46,825 nucleotides of DNA from positions 1-46,825 of the forward strand of contig SXIK01000104.1 in NCBI GenBank assembly GCA_005772855.1, written 5' to 3'. This document shows, piece by piece, positions 25,265 to 34,320 of this stretch; the first letter of the stretch is position 1; the number at the start of each line of letters is the position of its first letter. The notes beneath the pieces were generated by a model, which was given only the letters and a program-made list of their open reading frames with translations, was not told where the DNA came from and searched no databases. Made by a program: the position numbers and the translations under genes. This stretch comes from Planctomycetia bacterium. GTDB taxonomy: Bacteria; Planctomycetota; UBA8108; SXIK01.

Positions 25265-26128
25265 CTATCCGAAGAAGAACTCCCGCGCAAAGACTTTCGA
25301 CCAAAGTGGCGTTTTCTGTTTGTTAAGGATCACACCGTTCAACTGTCCACCGGCCTGGCGGATAGCTTGAAGCGACTTGCCGATCTTCGACATGCGGGTC
25401 TTGCCCGCCTCGCCCACGAGGTACAGGCGGTCGAGATGCGGGGCCGCAAAGAGGGTCGAGGTGTCGTTGAGGATCGGGGGTAGATTGATCACGGTGAAAT
25501 CGAAGTGCTGCCTCAAATCGGCAAGGAATGGAGTCAATCGCTTGTCCGAGAAGAACTGCGTGCTGCGCTCGGCACCGGCATTTCTGAGAAAGTAGACGTT
25601 GGGGTACGCCTCGTTACAGTAGCCCACGACTTCGCTCAAACCCTTGTTGATGGCGACCGAGTTACGGGAAAGGCCCAGGAGATCGGCAAGGACCTGGAAG
25701 CGCTGCATGTTGAAGCGACCATCGAACAGCGCCACCTTGCGATGAAAACACTCTCCAAACGAAAGCGCAAGAAGGGTCGCTATCGTGCTGGAGCCTTCGC
25801 CTCCCTCGGAACCTGCGATGCCGATAATCAGGCCGCCTGGCCCCTTCTCCCGGATGGTTGAGGCGATCACAGCGTCCCTGAGACGCCTCAGCTCCTCGAC
25901 AACCACGGGATCTGAGCCAGCCTTTTTCAGGAATCGGAAGAACGGCTTTTGCGATCGAAACTCCCTGGGCACGGAGGTGCTTCCGTTGGCCACGTAGTCC
26001 AGAAGCGAGTAATCGCCGCCCTCCCAACCAAGAACCCTGGGAGATGGCACGTTCGCCCCCGGGGAGGCATCTTTGCCTTCCGGCTGCGAAGTGCTCAAAT
26101 CCTCATTGGGGCCTTTGAATTTGCTCAT
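25265..26128 (-). CDS. BY-kinase/CpsD relative with a defective Walker A
   Basis: A 287-residue cytoplasmic protein of the bacterial tyrosine kinase/MinD-like fold that usually partners a Wzz-type protein and controls polysaccharide polymerisation. The ATP-binding loop reads GIAGSEGGEGSSTIA: the Lys of the normal GEGKST is replaced by Ser. The Walker A' and B motifs are also altered (ALFDGRF and VINLPPIL, where a DxD and DTPP are expected). The C-terminus KVFAREFFFG has no Tyr cluster. It follows the chain-length gene with a 6-base gap, so the partnership is kept, but ATP-dependent autophosphorylation looks lost. Confidence 0.83.
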   Translation of the reverse strand: MSKFKGPNEDLSTSQPEGKDASPGANVPSPRVLGWEGGDYSLLDYVANGSTSVPREFRSQKPFFRFLKKAGSDPVVVEELRRLRDAVIASTIREKGPGGLIIGIAGSEGGEGSSTIATLLALSFGECFHRKVALFDGRFNMQRFQVLADLLGLSRNSVAINKGLSEVVGYCNEAYPNVYFLRNAGAERSTQFFSDKRLTPFLADLRQHFDFTVINLPPILNDTSTLFAAPHLDRLYLVGEAGKTRMSKIGKSLQAIRQAGGQLNGVILNKQKTPLWSKVFAREFFFG

Positions 26129-26134
26129 GAGAGC

Positions 26135-27589
26135 TTATCTCCTGGGAATGACCCCGATCACTGGGATCCCGAATTCAGTATAGATATCCTGGCGAAAACG
26201 AACCTTGTTCGTCAGGAGCTCGAGGAGTATGGCCACGCTGACTCCCACGAAGAGGGCACCCATCGATCCAAAAAGCACCTGGCGGAGCGGATAGGTATTG
26301 AACGGCTGGAAGTCGACGGTGGCTCTCTCGACCAGAGTCAATTGGCTCATTCTCCTCGCCTCGGCAAGCTCGCGCTCCTGGAGAATCATGTCCTCGTACA
26401 CCTGCCGAGAACGACGGGCGTCCTCATACTGACGTTGCAGTTCAGTGAGCTGCTCAAGCTGCGGATCCAGCGCAAGGTGGCGACTTCGCAATTCAGCGGT
26501 TGCGGAGAAGAGAGTCGCAAGGTCCTTCTCCACCCTGAGCCTTCGCTCCTCGGGGTCCACAGAGCTTGTTCCACCGTTCAGCTCGTTGAGCCTCTCTTTC
26601 GTGCGGCGAAGCATGTCCCTCGAGACCTTCACCTTGTCACTATCCTCCCCGTAGATCGTTTGCTCCTCGAGGAGCTGGTTTTCAAGCTCAATCAACCGAC
26701 TGCGGAGAGATTGCACCTGAGGGCTGATCTTTGTTGGGTCGATGGGCTCAAGAGGGATGTTGGAAGGCGAGTCCTTCTCGCGCAGGAGCGCAAGCCGCTG
26801 CATTTCGTTCTGAAAAATTTGCTGAAGGAGCAGGTCTCGGGCCGCCTTTGAAACTTCGGGATTGGCCTTTCTGAAGGCATCCAGCTCCTCCTTGGCCTCC
26901 TGCTCCTTCTTCTGCCAGTGCCTCTCCCGAGAATCCAGGAGCGGCTCCCTGATTTCACCACCTATCTCGATGATCCTCTGTCGTGCTGCCTCAAACCAAA
27001 TGTCAAGCTCCTCCGCAATCCGATCTCGATTATTGCCAAACACGGTGAGCTTCACGGTGTTAACTCTGGGATTGGGCTCAACTCGAGTGCGCTTTCTAAA
27101 CGAGGACATGGCCCGCTGCACGTCAAGGTCGGAGCTCTGGTCAAGCGAAGTCGGATGCTCGAGGTAATCCAGGAACTCGCTGGCTCGCTCCTTCACAAGG
27201 TGAATGGCTTGCCGAATCTGACCATACTCTGACACCTGGTTGTTTTCCTCCTGGCTGAAGATGGCGGGAAGCTTGAGTTTCAAGACGACTTTTCGTAACA
27301 CGGAGTCGCTGTGTAACAACTCAACTCTGGTGCTAAAAAACCTTCCAGAGTCCTCGCTGGGGCCGCCCCGCTTGTTCAGGTCTGCCACCATGGAATCGAC
27401 CGCATTCAAGGCCATCGTCACTCGCCCGGAAAAAACAACCGGATCCGTCGACACCTTGGCAAGCATGACTCCAGTGCCGATGCACACGCAGATCGAGATG
27501 AGGATCCAGTGGCGAGTCAATGCGTAAACAAGTTCCGGAATCGCCGTGAGACGAGCGAGGCACCGTCTGCGTAGAGCTTCAATGTTCAT
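26135..27589 (-). CDS. Wzz/GumC-like chain-length determinant protein
   Basis: A 484-residue inner-membrane protein with a first membrane segment near 28-47, a long central helical coiled coil (~150-410, with RERHWQKKEQEAKEELDAFRK and LEQLTELQRQYEDARRSRQV), and a final segment near 435-455 followed by VRFRQDIYTEFGIPVIGVIP. That layout is the GumC/Wzz-type copolymerase that sets exopolysaccharide chain length. It sits between the TPR gene and the kinase-like gene, all on the reverse strand and 6-18 bases apart, which suggests one operon. It lacks a fused kinase domain, which is why a separate partner is expected. Confidence 0.9.
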   Translation of the reverse strand: MNIEALRRRCLARLTAIPELVYALTRHWILISICVCIGTGVMLAKVSTDPVVFSGRVTMALNAVDSMVADLNKRGGPSEDSGRFFSTRVELLHSDSVLRKVVLKLKLPAIFSQEENNQVSEYGQIRQAIHLVKERASEFLDYLEHPTSLDQSSDLDVQRAMSSFRKRTRVEPNPRVNTVKLTVFGNNRDRIAEELDIWFEAARQRIIEIGGEIREPLLDSRERHWQKKEQEAKEELDAFRKANPEVSKAARDLLLQQIFQNEMQRLALLREKDSPSNIPLEPIDPTKISPQVQSLRSRLIELENQLLEEQTIYGEDSDKVKVSRDMLRRTKERLNELNGGTSSVDPEERRLRVEKDLATLFSATAELRSRHLALDPQLEQLTELQRQYEDARRSRQVYEDMILQERELAEARRMSQLTLVERATVDFQPFNTYPLRQVLFGSMGALFVGVSVAILLELLTNKVRFRQDIYTEFGIPVIGVIPRR

Positions 27590-27607
27590 GGCTGCGCCGC
27601 TTCCTCA

Positions 27608-30600
27608 TTACTCCCCGATCGCTTTCCTGCGTGCCTCGCGAATTTCATACTCCAGATCTCGAGCTGCGTCAGACTCGGCGAACTCACGGGGGGAGTCACG
27701 CGCAGCTTGTGCCTCTTTCAGCGCTTCGTCGAACTTCTTCTGCGCGAAGAAAACCCGGGCGAGGTGATAGCGGTAAGTAGGCTGATCCGCAACCTTCAAG
27801 AGCTCGCGAAGAACTCTCTCGGCTTCCGAGAGTTGGTCGCTCTTGTAGAGCACCCAGGCATACGTATCGTACGCATCGGGAGCCAACGTGGGGTTTGGGA
27901 CCATTTTCTTGATTCGCTCTCCGATCTGAAGAGCCCTGGCCTTCCTGTCCGGGTCCGGGTCCTCCGCCAGGTGCCAGGCCAGGTTGTTGATTACAACGAG
28001 CGGCACTTTCAGGCTCTTCGAATCGTAGGCTTCGAGCGCCTTGAAGTACTCATCGAGCATGAGTTCGCGAGCCTTTTTTCTTGGAAATTCCGAGGTGGCC
28101 TGAGTCATGAGCCGCTCTGCCTCCATGGCACGAAACATACGCCGCAGCCCTTCATGCTCCGGGAGGGTTTCGAAACTGCTTCGCAACGAAAGTAGAGTCG
28201 GAAGGCGCTCCTTGAGCGCATCCGCATCGGCGGATGGCGTCGCCTCTGTCGGCACCTCCTCATCAAGGAAAAACCGCGCGGCGGGACTCCTCGACTTCAG
28301 ATACCCGGCAAGGAGTCGCGAGAAGACATCGGCGGACGGCTTTTTCAGGGCAAGCTGCTCTAGCTGGAGAATGGAGAGGTCGACCCGCCCCATGGCCTCG
28401 TGGAGCTGTGCCAGGCGGTTCAGCACGGCCTCGTCTGGACCTGGAACCGCCCGGAGGATGCTGACTGCCCTGCCCAGGTTGGGAGTGAACAAATTTCGGC
28501 TCATGATCTCCTTGCCAGCGCCCTCGCTCTGATCGGAGACCACCCATGTCTCAGCCAGGGCCAGGTAGGCGGGAAGAAACCTTGGTGACTTTCGGATGGC
28601 GGCTCTCAGAACTCGCTGCTCCCTCCCAAGGACGCGTGCCAGCTCCGAGTTCTTGACTTTCTCTTGACGGTAACGAACCTTGAAGCGGTGACGAAGAGCT
28701 CTGGCATAAAGAAAATGCGCGCTATGCTCCTGCCCGCCCGCGTCGCTGAGCGCCTGAATGCGCTTCAGAAGCACTTCGGAAATATCCTCGTTCGGCGGGA
28801 CTGTCTGGAACTCGAGGTTGCTGAGTTCAAACTGGCAGGCCATCGAGTCTGGCTCTCGCCGAAACTCCTCCATGGCGCTTTGTACGTGAGCCTTGTGCTG
28901 GTTCAGGAGGCCCTGCCGGGCGGTGTCCAATGTGGCCCGGCCAAGATCTCTGAGAAGGTACGTCGCCAGGCCTACGTGGCAGCTCCCCTTCAAGAAGCTT
29001 GAGAATGGGCGGAGCTGCTCAAGATCCTTTGCCGCAATCGAGGAGATCCGATCGTTAGCAGGCCCAAACTGACCGAGGAGAAACATGCGAAGCGCCACAG
29101 TGAAGGTCTCCAGGGCACGTTCTGGAACCGAGGGGAAGAAACGCCTCAACGCACGCTCGAAGCCCAAGTCCGCCCCGGACTCCTCCGTTCCGCGGATAAT
29201 TTCAACCAATCGCCTTACGATCTCCTGGCTGTCGCCCGGAGCTTTTACAAAAAGGAAGAGATAGGCACTCAGCGCCTCCCTGTAGGCAGCGTCTTTCGCG
29301 GCAGACTGAGTCCCTGGGGCGACAGCGATCTCATACTGGAGATCTGCATGAAGCCGTGCCACGGAAGTGTCCTGGGGGTACCGATTCACCGCCAACTGAA
29401 TCACGCTCGCGGCGGTGGTATTTCCTTTCAGAGAGTAGAGGATTTTCGAGACCCCCACCAGGTCCACCACACTCTGCGCCGCCTCGGTGATGTCCTTCAA
29501 CACTTTCTCGAGCCTGTTTGAGGCCTCACTTGCAAGCTGCGCCCGTGCGCCCGCAGCCAGAAGCAAGGCGACGCGCCTCCCGACGTGGTCGAGCACCCCC
29601 CCGCCCTGCGCCTCGAATTTGTCCAGTTGCTTGAGGCAAAGGGACTCGCCGGGCATGATCGCGAGCGATTGTTCTGCCACATCGACCACGCCGCGAGATC
29701 GGAGGTCGGCCGGAAGGCCCGCGAGATACTTTTCGAGGTCTTTTTCGCCTTCGACGGACCCGGATGATGCCTTGAGCTTTGCAAAACCTCTCAGCAGCGT
29801 AAGCAGTCTTGCGACGCCGGGCGGCCCGCTCTCGATGGCATCGGTAATTCGCTCCGCCAGAGAGAGTGCAGATTCATCTTTGATGAGTCGCTGGAACTGT
29901 GCTGTACCGAGGCAGACTCTTGAAACGGAGACCAGGGTTTGGAGGTACCCCTGGATCTGAACGACTCCCTCAGAGATTGCAGCCTTGCCACCGGACTCGG
30001 GAGGATATTGTGATTTCTCCGCACTCAAGTCCTCCGCCTCTTCAAGAAGCTGTGCGAGTAGCGCCCTCGCCTCTCCAGGCGTTTTCCCAAGCGCTTGCAT
30101 GAAGTTCTCCTCGGACTCTTTCTCCAGAGGTGCAGCAGCGCCCGAATCCCTGGGCGGCTCGTCCCTCAAGACCCAGAGGCGAAGCGCTCCAAGCCTCACG
30201 AGGAGGGCCGCAGTTTCCTTGCCCCGAATCCCGTAGTCGCCTCTGCGACCTTCGATGAGCAAGAGCCCATCAGAAAACGGACTTGCGCCCTCGTCCTTCA
30301 ACTGCGCCAACTTCTCGACGAGAAGGGTCGCCCAGACGAGCCTGCGGTTGGCATCCTCGGCGGAGGATGGCGCATCGTCCGACTTGAAGAAATTGAGCGC
30401 CTCGTTGAGGGCCTTTCGGGCACCCCTCGTCAGAGCCTCCTTGAGTTTGGCGAGATCCTCGGGCGCTCGAGCAGTAAATTTGACGTCCCGCTGTACGTTG
30501 CCGGTGCTCGTGGACAGGAGGAGCATGAGGGCGTTGGCGAGTCCCTCTTGCGCTCGGGCTACCTCCAGAGGGCTCGAAGCGCTGTCCTTGGCCTTCAAGA

Positions 30601-31075
30601 AATACTGGTAAGCTTCGCCTGCGGCCAGTCCCGCAATACAAGCCTCACCAAGTTCCAGCATTGCCTCAAAAGGGAAGAGATCGACAACACTGAGTAAAGT
30701 TCCTTGCGCCTCCGAGATGAGGCCGAGGCTGCGGCAGACGCGGGCTTTCAAGATCGCCACGCCCGACACGTTGGGGTCGCCGCCTGAAAGGACCTTGTCG
30801 TAGACCTCCAGAGCTTCCTTCAGGCTTTGAACCGATCCTCGCCGTTCCTTGACCGACGCCTTGAAGACAAGGTCATAGGCCGAGTTGGGGAGTAACTCAA
30901 GAACCCTGTTCGTGAGCTCTTCGGCCTTCTCGAGGTCCGCCGTTTTCTCCAGGAAGAACTTGGCTTCCTCACGCCAGCGGACGACGCGCTTTTGGGGTGT
31001 GTCGCGCAGCAAGTACCAGGCACCGCCCGACGCCACAAACAAGAGCGCAAACAAAGCCAGAATTCTCGTGATCAT
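27608..31075 (-). CDS. prsT: PrsT-like large TPR protein of the exosortase locus
   Basis: A protein of about 1155 residues beginning MITRILALFALLFVASGGAWYLL, a signal anchor, and then almost entirely tetratricopeptide-like helical repeats (for example KAEELTNRVLELLPNSAYDLVFKASVKERRG). It resembles the PEP-CTERM-system TPR lipoprotein/TPR protein PrsT by size, layout and locus. The start at 31075 is chosen because the signal anchor begins there; a longer frame to 31129 has no ribosome site. Inferred to act at the envelope as a scaffold for polymer export or sorting. Weak similarity within TPR proteins means the name is provisional. Confidence 0.72.
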   Translation of the reverse strand: MITRILALFALLFVASGGAWYLLRDTPQKRVVRWREEAKFFLEKTADLEKAEELTNRVLELLPNSAYDLVFKASVKERRGSVQSLKEALEVYDKVLSGGDPNVSGVAILKARVCRSLGLISEAQGTLLSVVDLFPFEAMLELGEACIAGLAAGEAYQYFLKAKDSASSPLEVARAQEGLANALMLLLSTSTGNVQRDVKFTARAPEDLAKLKEALTRGARKALNEALNFFKSDDAPSSAEDANRRLVWATLLVEKLAQLKDEGASPFSDGLLLIEGRRGDYGIRGKETAALLVRLGALRLWVLRDEPPRDSGAAAPLEKESEENFMQALGKTPGEARALLAQLLEEAEDLSAEKSQYPPESGGKAAISEGVVQIQGYLQTLVSVSRVCLGTAQFQRLIKDESALSLAERITDAIESGPPGVARLLTLLRGFAKLKASSGSVEGEKDLEKYLAGLPADLRSRGVVDVAEQSLAIMPGESLCLKQLDKFEAQGGGVLDHVGRRVALLLAAGARAQLASEASNRLEKVLKDITEAAQSVVDLVGVSKILYSLKGNTTAASVIQLAVNRYPQDTSVARLHADLQYEIAVAPGTQSAAKDAAYREALSAYLFLFVKAPGDSQEIVRRLVEIIRGTEESGADLGFERALRRFFPSVPERALETFTVALRMFLLGQFGPANDRISSIAAKDLEQLRPFSSFLKGSCHVGLATYLLRDLGRATLDTARQGLLNQHKAHVQSAMEEFRREPDSMACQFELSNLEFQTVPPNEDISEVLLKRIQALSDAGGQEHSAHFLYARALRHRFKVRYRQEKVKNSELARVLGREQRVLRAAIRKSPRFLPAYLALAETWVVSDQSEGAGKEIMSRNLFTPNLGRAVSILRAVPGPDEAVLNRLAQLHEAMGRVDLSILQLEQLALKKPSADVFSRLLAGYLKSRSPAARFFLDEEVPTEATPSADADALKERLPTLLSLRSSFETLPEHEGLRRMFRAMEAERLMTQATSEFPRKKARELMLDEYFKALEAYDSKSLKVPLVVINNLAWHLAEDPDPDRKARALQIGERIKKMVPNPTLAPDAYDTYAWVLYKSDQLSEAERVLRELLKVADQPTYRYHLARVFFAQKKFDEALKEAQAARDSPREFAESDAARDLEYEIREARRKAIGE

Positions 31076-31196
31076 GCAATATCCAGTGCCATGAATCTTC
31101 GACTTATCAAGGACCCGGAATGATAGCATCTTGCCGCTTTGGCTCGGAAGTCATTCTGCTTGAAATGGTGAGTGGGACATTCGGGGAACATCTCTC

Positions 31197-31841
31197 TCAC
31201 CTCAGAGGGCACGGCTCAAAGTGCTTGAGGATCTCGGGAAGAGCCCTCAGGGCAACCCTCTGGTAGACCTGCCGGGTTTCGTCGATGGATCCGACTTGAG
31301 TTCCAGAAATTGTAATCACCGCGAAATACTTGATTCCACCAAGGCTATCCCAGCGAAGTTGCCACTCTTCGGGCTCGAGCTTTCCGTTATAGTAAAAGCT
31401 AGAAAGCGTGTAGGTGCCTCCACCACGGGGGTTATTCCACAAGTATTCGCTGAATCGCAGGTCGGGCATGACCCCCGGGGCCGGAATTGTGACGAGGCCT
31501 TTCATGACCTGTTCGTAGCCGCCCCCGGGAAAACAAATATCAGGATGGTGGATTGACTCCGGAGCCCAATGGTCCACATATCCCACGTAGAGCCAGAGGA
31601 TTGCTGAATCCCTCCTGTAGGAACGTTGCACGTAGGTCGACACCCTGGCCCGAGTCTTTACTTTTTCGTCCAGTGGGATGTTTTCGCCCGCCCACCCGGG
31701 ACCGCAAATTTCCATGGGCAGCAGCGAAAAGGGCGTCCGCAGGGGGACCGGATCTCTACGCGAATTCAGGGCCTTTGAACCCGTAATCCTCACGCCGAAG
31801 GCGATCCAAAGGATCGCCCCGAGGAGGAGCGTCCGCCTCAT
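31197..31841 (-). CDS. epsI: EpsI-like exosortase-associated protein
   Basis: A 214-residue exported protein with an N-terminal hydrophobic anchor (MRRTLLLGAILWIAFGVRI). Its body has the EpsI/DUF3485 hallmarks: LWLYVGYVDHWAPESIHHPDICFPGGGYE (~100-128) with the strongly conserved HHPDICFPGGG, and IKYFAVITISGTQ. EpsI proteins occur fused to or next to exosortases and are needed for exopolysaccharide; their chemistry is unknown. The ATG at 31841 overlaps the exosortase TGA (ATGA), so translation is coupled. The longer frame upstream lies inside the exosortase gene in another frame. Confidence 0.92.
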   Translation of the reverse strand: MRRTLLLGAILWIAFGVRITGSKALNSRRDPVPLRTPFSLLPMEICGPGWAGENIPLDEKVKTRARVSTYVQRSYRRDSAILWLYVGYVDHWAPESIHHPDICFPGGGYEQVMKGLVTIPAPGVMPDLRFSEYLWNNPRGGGTYTLSSFYYNGKLEPEEWQLRWDSLGGIKYFAVITISGTQVGSIDETRQVYQRVALRALPEILKHFEPCPLR

Positions 31842-32752
31842 GACACAGCCTCTCTTGGCTCCCAGCGCAAGAGCCAGTTGTAGAATCTCGCGCTTGCGTA
31901 AAGGAGGGCGAGACTGACACCGAAGACAGCGAATCCGACAGCCTCGTGCTCGGCCCCGTGAGTCAAGTCCAGGTCGAAGCTGACCAGCGAGACCGAGAGC
32001 AGGAGGATTCGCAAGACGTTGACAGCCACAGTGACGGGAATGGCTGTCAGCGTCAGTAGAGCCCCCTTCCAGATTCCCAACCGCAGCAGGTATGCAAAGA
32101 GGACAGCCGTTGCCAGGATGGCCATCAGTGATCGGATGCCACTGCAAGCATCGGCGACCTCGAGCTGGTGCTCTCCGAGCGCCAGCACGTTTCCTTCCGC
32201 GAATGCCGGATAGCCGATGAGCGACAGAAGGTCGGCAGATGTGCGTGTGGCTATCGCCTTGAGCGCCAGTCGTAAACTGCCGAGAAGAAAAAAGGGTGGC
32301 GGGATCGCAAGCAGCAGAAAGAGCTGCGCAAAGCGTTGGCGCCAAAGAATTTCAAACCCAAGCAAGAACCAGACAGCAGACGCCAGCGCGGCCCACGCCG
32401 CCAGACGCTCGACGATATTCGTGAAGCTGAGCGCGCCCGCAAGCAGCATCAGTAGCGAAACACAGAGGGCAAGGAGGCCCTTCAAGCTGCCCTTGACGGG
32501 GATGAGAGCGAGCTGGGCATGGTTCCCATAAACGATGACCCCTGAAATCACTGGGACGAGAAAGCCATGGGAGAAATCAGGGTCCTCCAGCCAGTACTCG
32601 ACCAGGCCACACAGCGTCGGCCAGAACAAGGCCAGCCAACCAACGGCGGCCACAAGGACAAGGAGCGCATTGCCTCGCAAGTAGGCGCCGAGAGTGGGGT
32701 GGAGTACCCCGCCAGGTGGAACCTTTTCCATGTCTTGGGTCAGAACTGTCAT
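31838..32752 (-). CDS. xrtA: Exosortase A (EpsH/XrtA) transpeptidase
   Basis: A polytopic membrane protein of 304 residues with about eight membrane segments that cleaves and transfers PEP-CTERM proteins at the outer face of the inner membrane. The catalytic set is present: Cys in VADACSGIRS (~203), Arg in VAVNVLRILLL (~248) and His in THGAEHEAVG (~265/269). The ATG at 32752 has AGGA six bases upstream; a TTG start at 32800 is longer but lacks a site. Coupled to epsI by the ATGA overlap and followed by PrsT, so it probably heads the reverse-strand operon. No PEP-CTERM substrate is encoded in this window. Confidence 0.95.
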   Translation of the reverse strand: MTVLTQDMEKVPPGGVLHPTLGAYLRGNALLVLVAAVGWLALFWPTLCGLVEYWLEDPDFSHGFLVPVISGVIVYGNHAQLALIPVKGSLKGLLALCVSLLMLLAGALSFTNIVERLAAWAALASAVWFLLGFEILWRQRFAQLFLLLAIPPPFFLLGSLRLALKAIATRTSADLLSLIGYPAFAEGNVLALGEHQLEVADACSGIRSLMAILATAVLFAYLLRLGIWKGALLTLTAIPVTVAVNVLRILLLSVSLVSFDLDLTHGAEHEAVGFAVFGVSLALLYASARFYNWLLRWEPREAVS

Positions 32753-32919
32753 GGGCATTCCTGCCGAGATCGACCACTGCTCCGGGCGAAAGAAAGCCAA
32801 AATTCGACCCCGGGGGCGGCTTCGGTGATTCTCGGAACTTCAAGTGTCGCTTGAGTCTTGTTGACGGCAGATTAAACCACGCCCAGGACCCGGGAGCGAT
32901 GGGAAGGCTATTTCTTGCC

Positions 32920-34314
32920 TTACAGTCCGTATTTCTCGATCAGCTCGTACAGGGTCGGCCGGCTGATGCCAAGAACACGGGCGGCCTTCGAGATGTTGCC
33001 CTTGCTCTCTGCCAGGACGCGCGACACGATCTCTCTTTCGAGGTCCTTCCGCGCCTCCTTCAAGGAGCCCCCCGCAGGGAGAGAACGAGCCATCAGTTGA
33101 GTCAGCTCAAGATCTTCCACGCCAATCGCGGGCCCATTGGCAAGGACCAAGGCTCGTTTCAGGCGGTTCTCGAGCTCACGGACATTTCCCGGCCACGCGT
33201 GCCGCTGGATGGCCTCCATCGCCTCCCGAGTCAGTCTCTTCTGTGCCTGGCACAGCTCCTTCGAGTATTTGGCCATGAGGTGATCCGCAATGCGCAACAC
33301 ATCATCGCCTCGATCCCTCAGAGGCGGCAGCATACACGTGACCACTGCCAGCCGAAAGAAAAGGTCCTCTCGAAATTGATTTTCCTTTACCGACTTTTCG
33401 AGGTCCCGGTTCGTGGCGGCAACGACCCGGCAGTCGACAGAAATCAGCTCCCGGCCACCCACCCGTTCCATGGCTTTGGTCTGTAGAAAACGGAGGAGCT
33501 TGACCTGGAGAGGCTGCGCCAAATCCCCGATCTCGTCGAGGAAGAGCGTGCCGCCCTGTGCATGCTCCACTCTCCCCGGTTTGAGCGTGTTCGCACCCGT
33601 GAAGGCGCCCTTCTCGTACCCGAAGAGCTCGCTTTCAAGCAACTGCTCGGGAATGGCTCCGCAGTTGATGGGAACAAAGGGCTTGCCGCTCCGCCGGCTC
33701 AGATTGTGGATCGCCCGGGCGATTAGCTCCTTCCCGGTACCACTCTCACCCTGAATCAGGACGGGGACTTCGGCTGCGGCCACCTTCCTCACGGCGCTGT
33801 AGACGGCCTGCATCGGCACGGAGTCGCCCAGGATCCCTTCGAGCGGAGCTTGCCAATCGCGGCTGCGGGCGTGCAGGTTTTCGCTTTCAAGCGCAACAAG
33901 CTTGTACGCCCGACTGAGCACGACCTTGAGCTCGTCGATGTCGACCGGCTTGGGGAAGATGTCGTGGGCACCGCGCTCCACGGCCTTCAGAGCACTTGGA
34001 CGCTCCGAGTTTCCGGAGACGATGATGACCTTCGCCAATGGATTCCGGGAGAGCATCTCGTCGAGGGCCTGCAAGCCTTCCGTGGCGGCGCGTGGATGGG
34101 GAGGAAGCCCCAAATCAAGGAGAACCACCGGAATCATCTCGCTCCGGAAAAGCTCAAGGGCGGCACTCCTGTCGCCCGCCGTGTGGACCCTGTATTCGTC
34201 GGACAGGGCCCATGTCACCTGCTTCAGAATCTGATCGTCATCGTCGACCACAAGGATCTTTGCCAGATTCCGCGGCCCCGCCGCGCCGGTGCCTGCCTCT
34301 TGGGTTTCAATCAC
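32920..34314 (-). CDS. prsR: Sigma-54-dependent response regulator PrsR
   Basis: A 464-residue activator. Receiver domain ~18-135 has the phospho-acceptor Asp67 (VVLLDLGLP) and Lys122 (FPKPVD). The AAA+ domain ~155-390 has Walker A GESGTGKE (189-196) and GAFTGA (236-241), the sigma-54 contact loop. The C-terminal Fis-type HTH ends in NISKAARVLGISRPTLYEL. It follows prsK with a 6-base gap, making a two-component pair, and belongs to the PEP-CTERM-box regulators. The start GTG at 34314 is the best because it follows the prsK stop closely. A probable target promoter is at 23361. Confidence 0.95.
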   Translation of the reverse strand: MIETQEAGTGAAGPRNLAKILVVDDDDQILKQVTWALSDEYRVHTAGDRSAALELFRSEMIPVVLLDLGLPPHPRAATEGLQALDEMLSRNPLAKVIIVSGNSERPSALKAVERGAHDIFPKPVDIDELKVVLSRAYKLVALESENLHARSRDWQAPLEGILGDSVPMQAVYSAVRKVAAAEVPVLIQGESGTGKELIARAIHNLSRRSGKPFVPINCGAIPEQLLESELFGYEKGAFTGANTLKPGRVEHAQGGTLFLDEIGDLAQPLQVKLLRFLQTKAMERVGGRELISVDCRVVAATNRDLEKSVKENQFREDLFFRLAVVTCMLPPLRDRGDDVLRIADHLMAKYSKELCQAQKRLTREAMEAIQRHAWPGNVRELENRLKRALVLANGPAIGVEDLELTQLMARSLPAGGSLKEARKDLEREIVSRVLAESKGNISKAARVLGISRPTLYELIEKYGL

Positions 34315-34320
34315 TGCCTG

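Noticed and set aside
29487-30697. Open frames antisense to the TPR gene
   Set aside because: They mirror the codon pattern of the long TPR gene and show no ribosome sites or motifs.
31842-32345. Extension of the EpsI frame upstream of 31841
   Set aside because: It lies inside the exosortase gene in another frame; the ATGA overlap and the signal anchor mark the real start.
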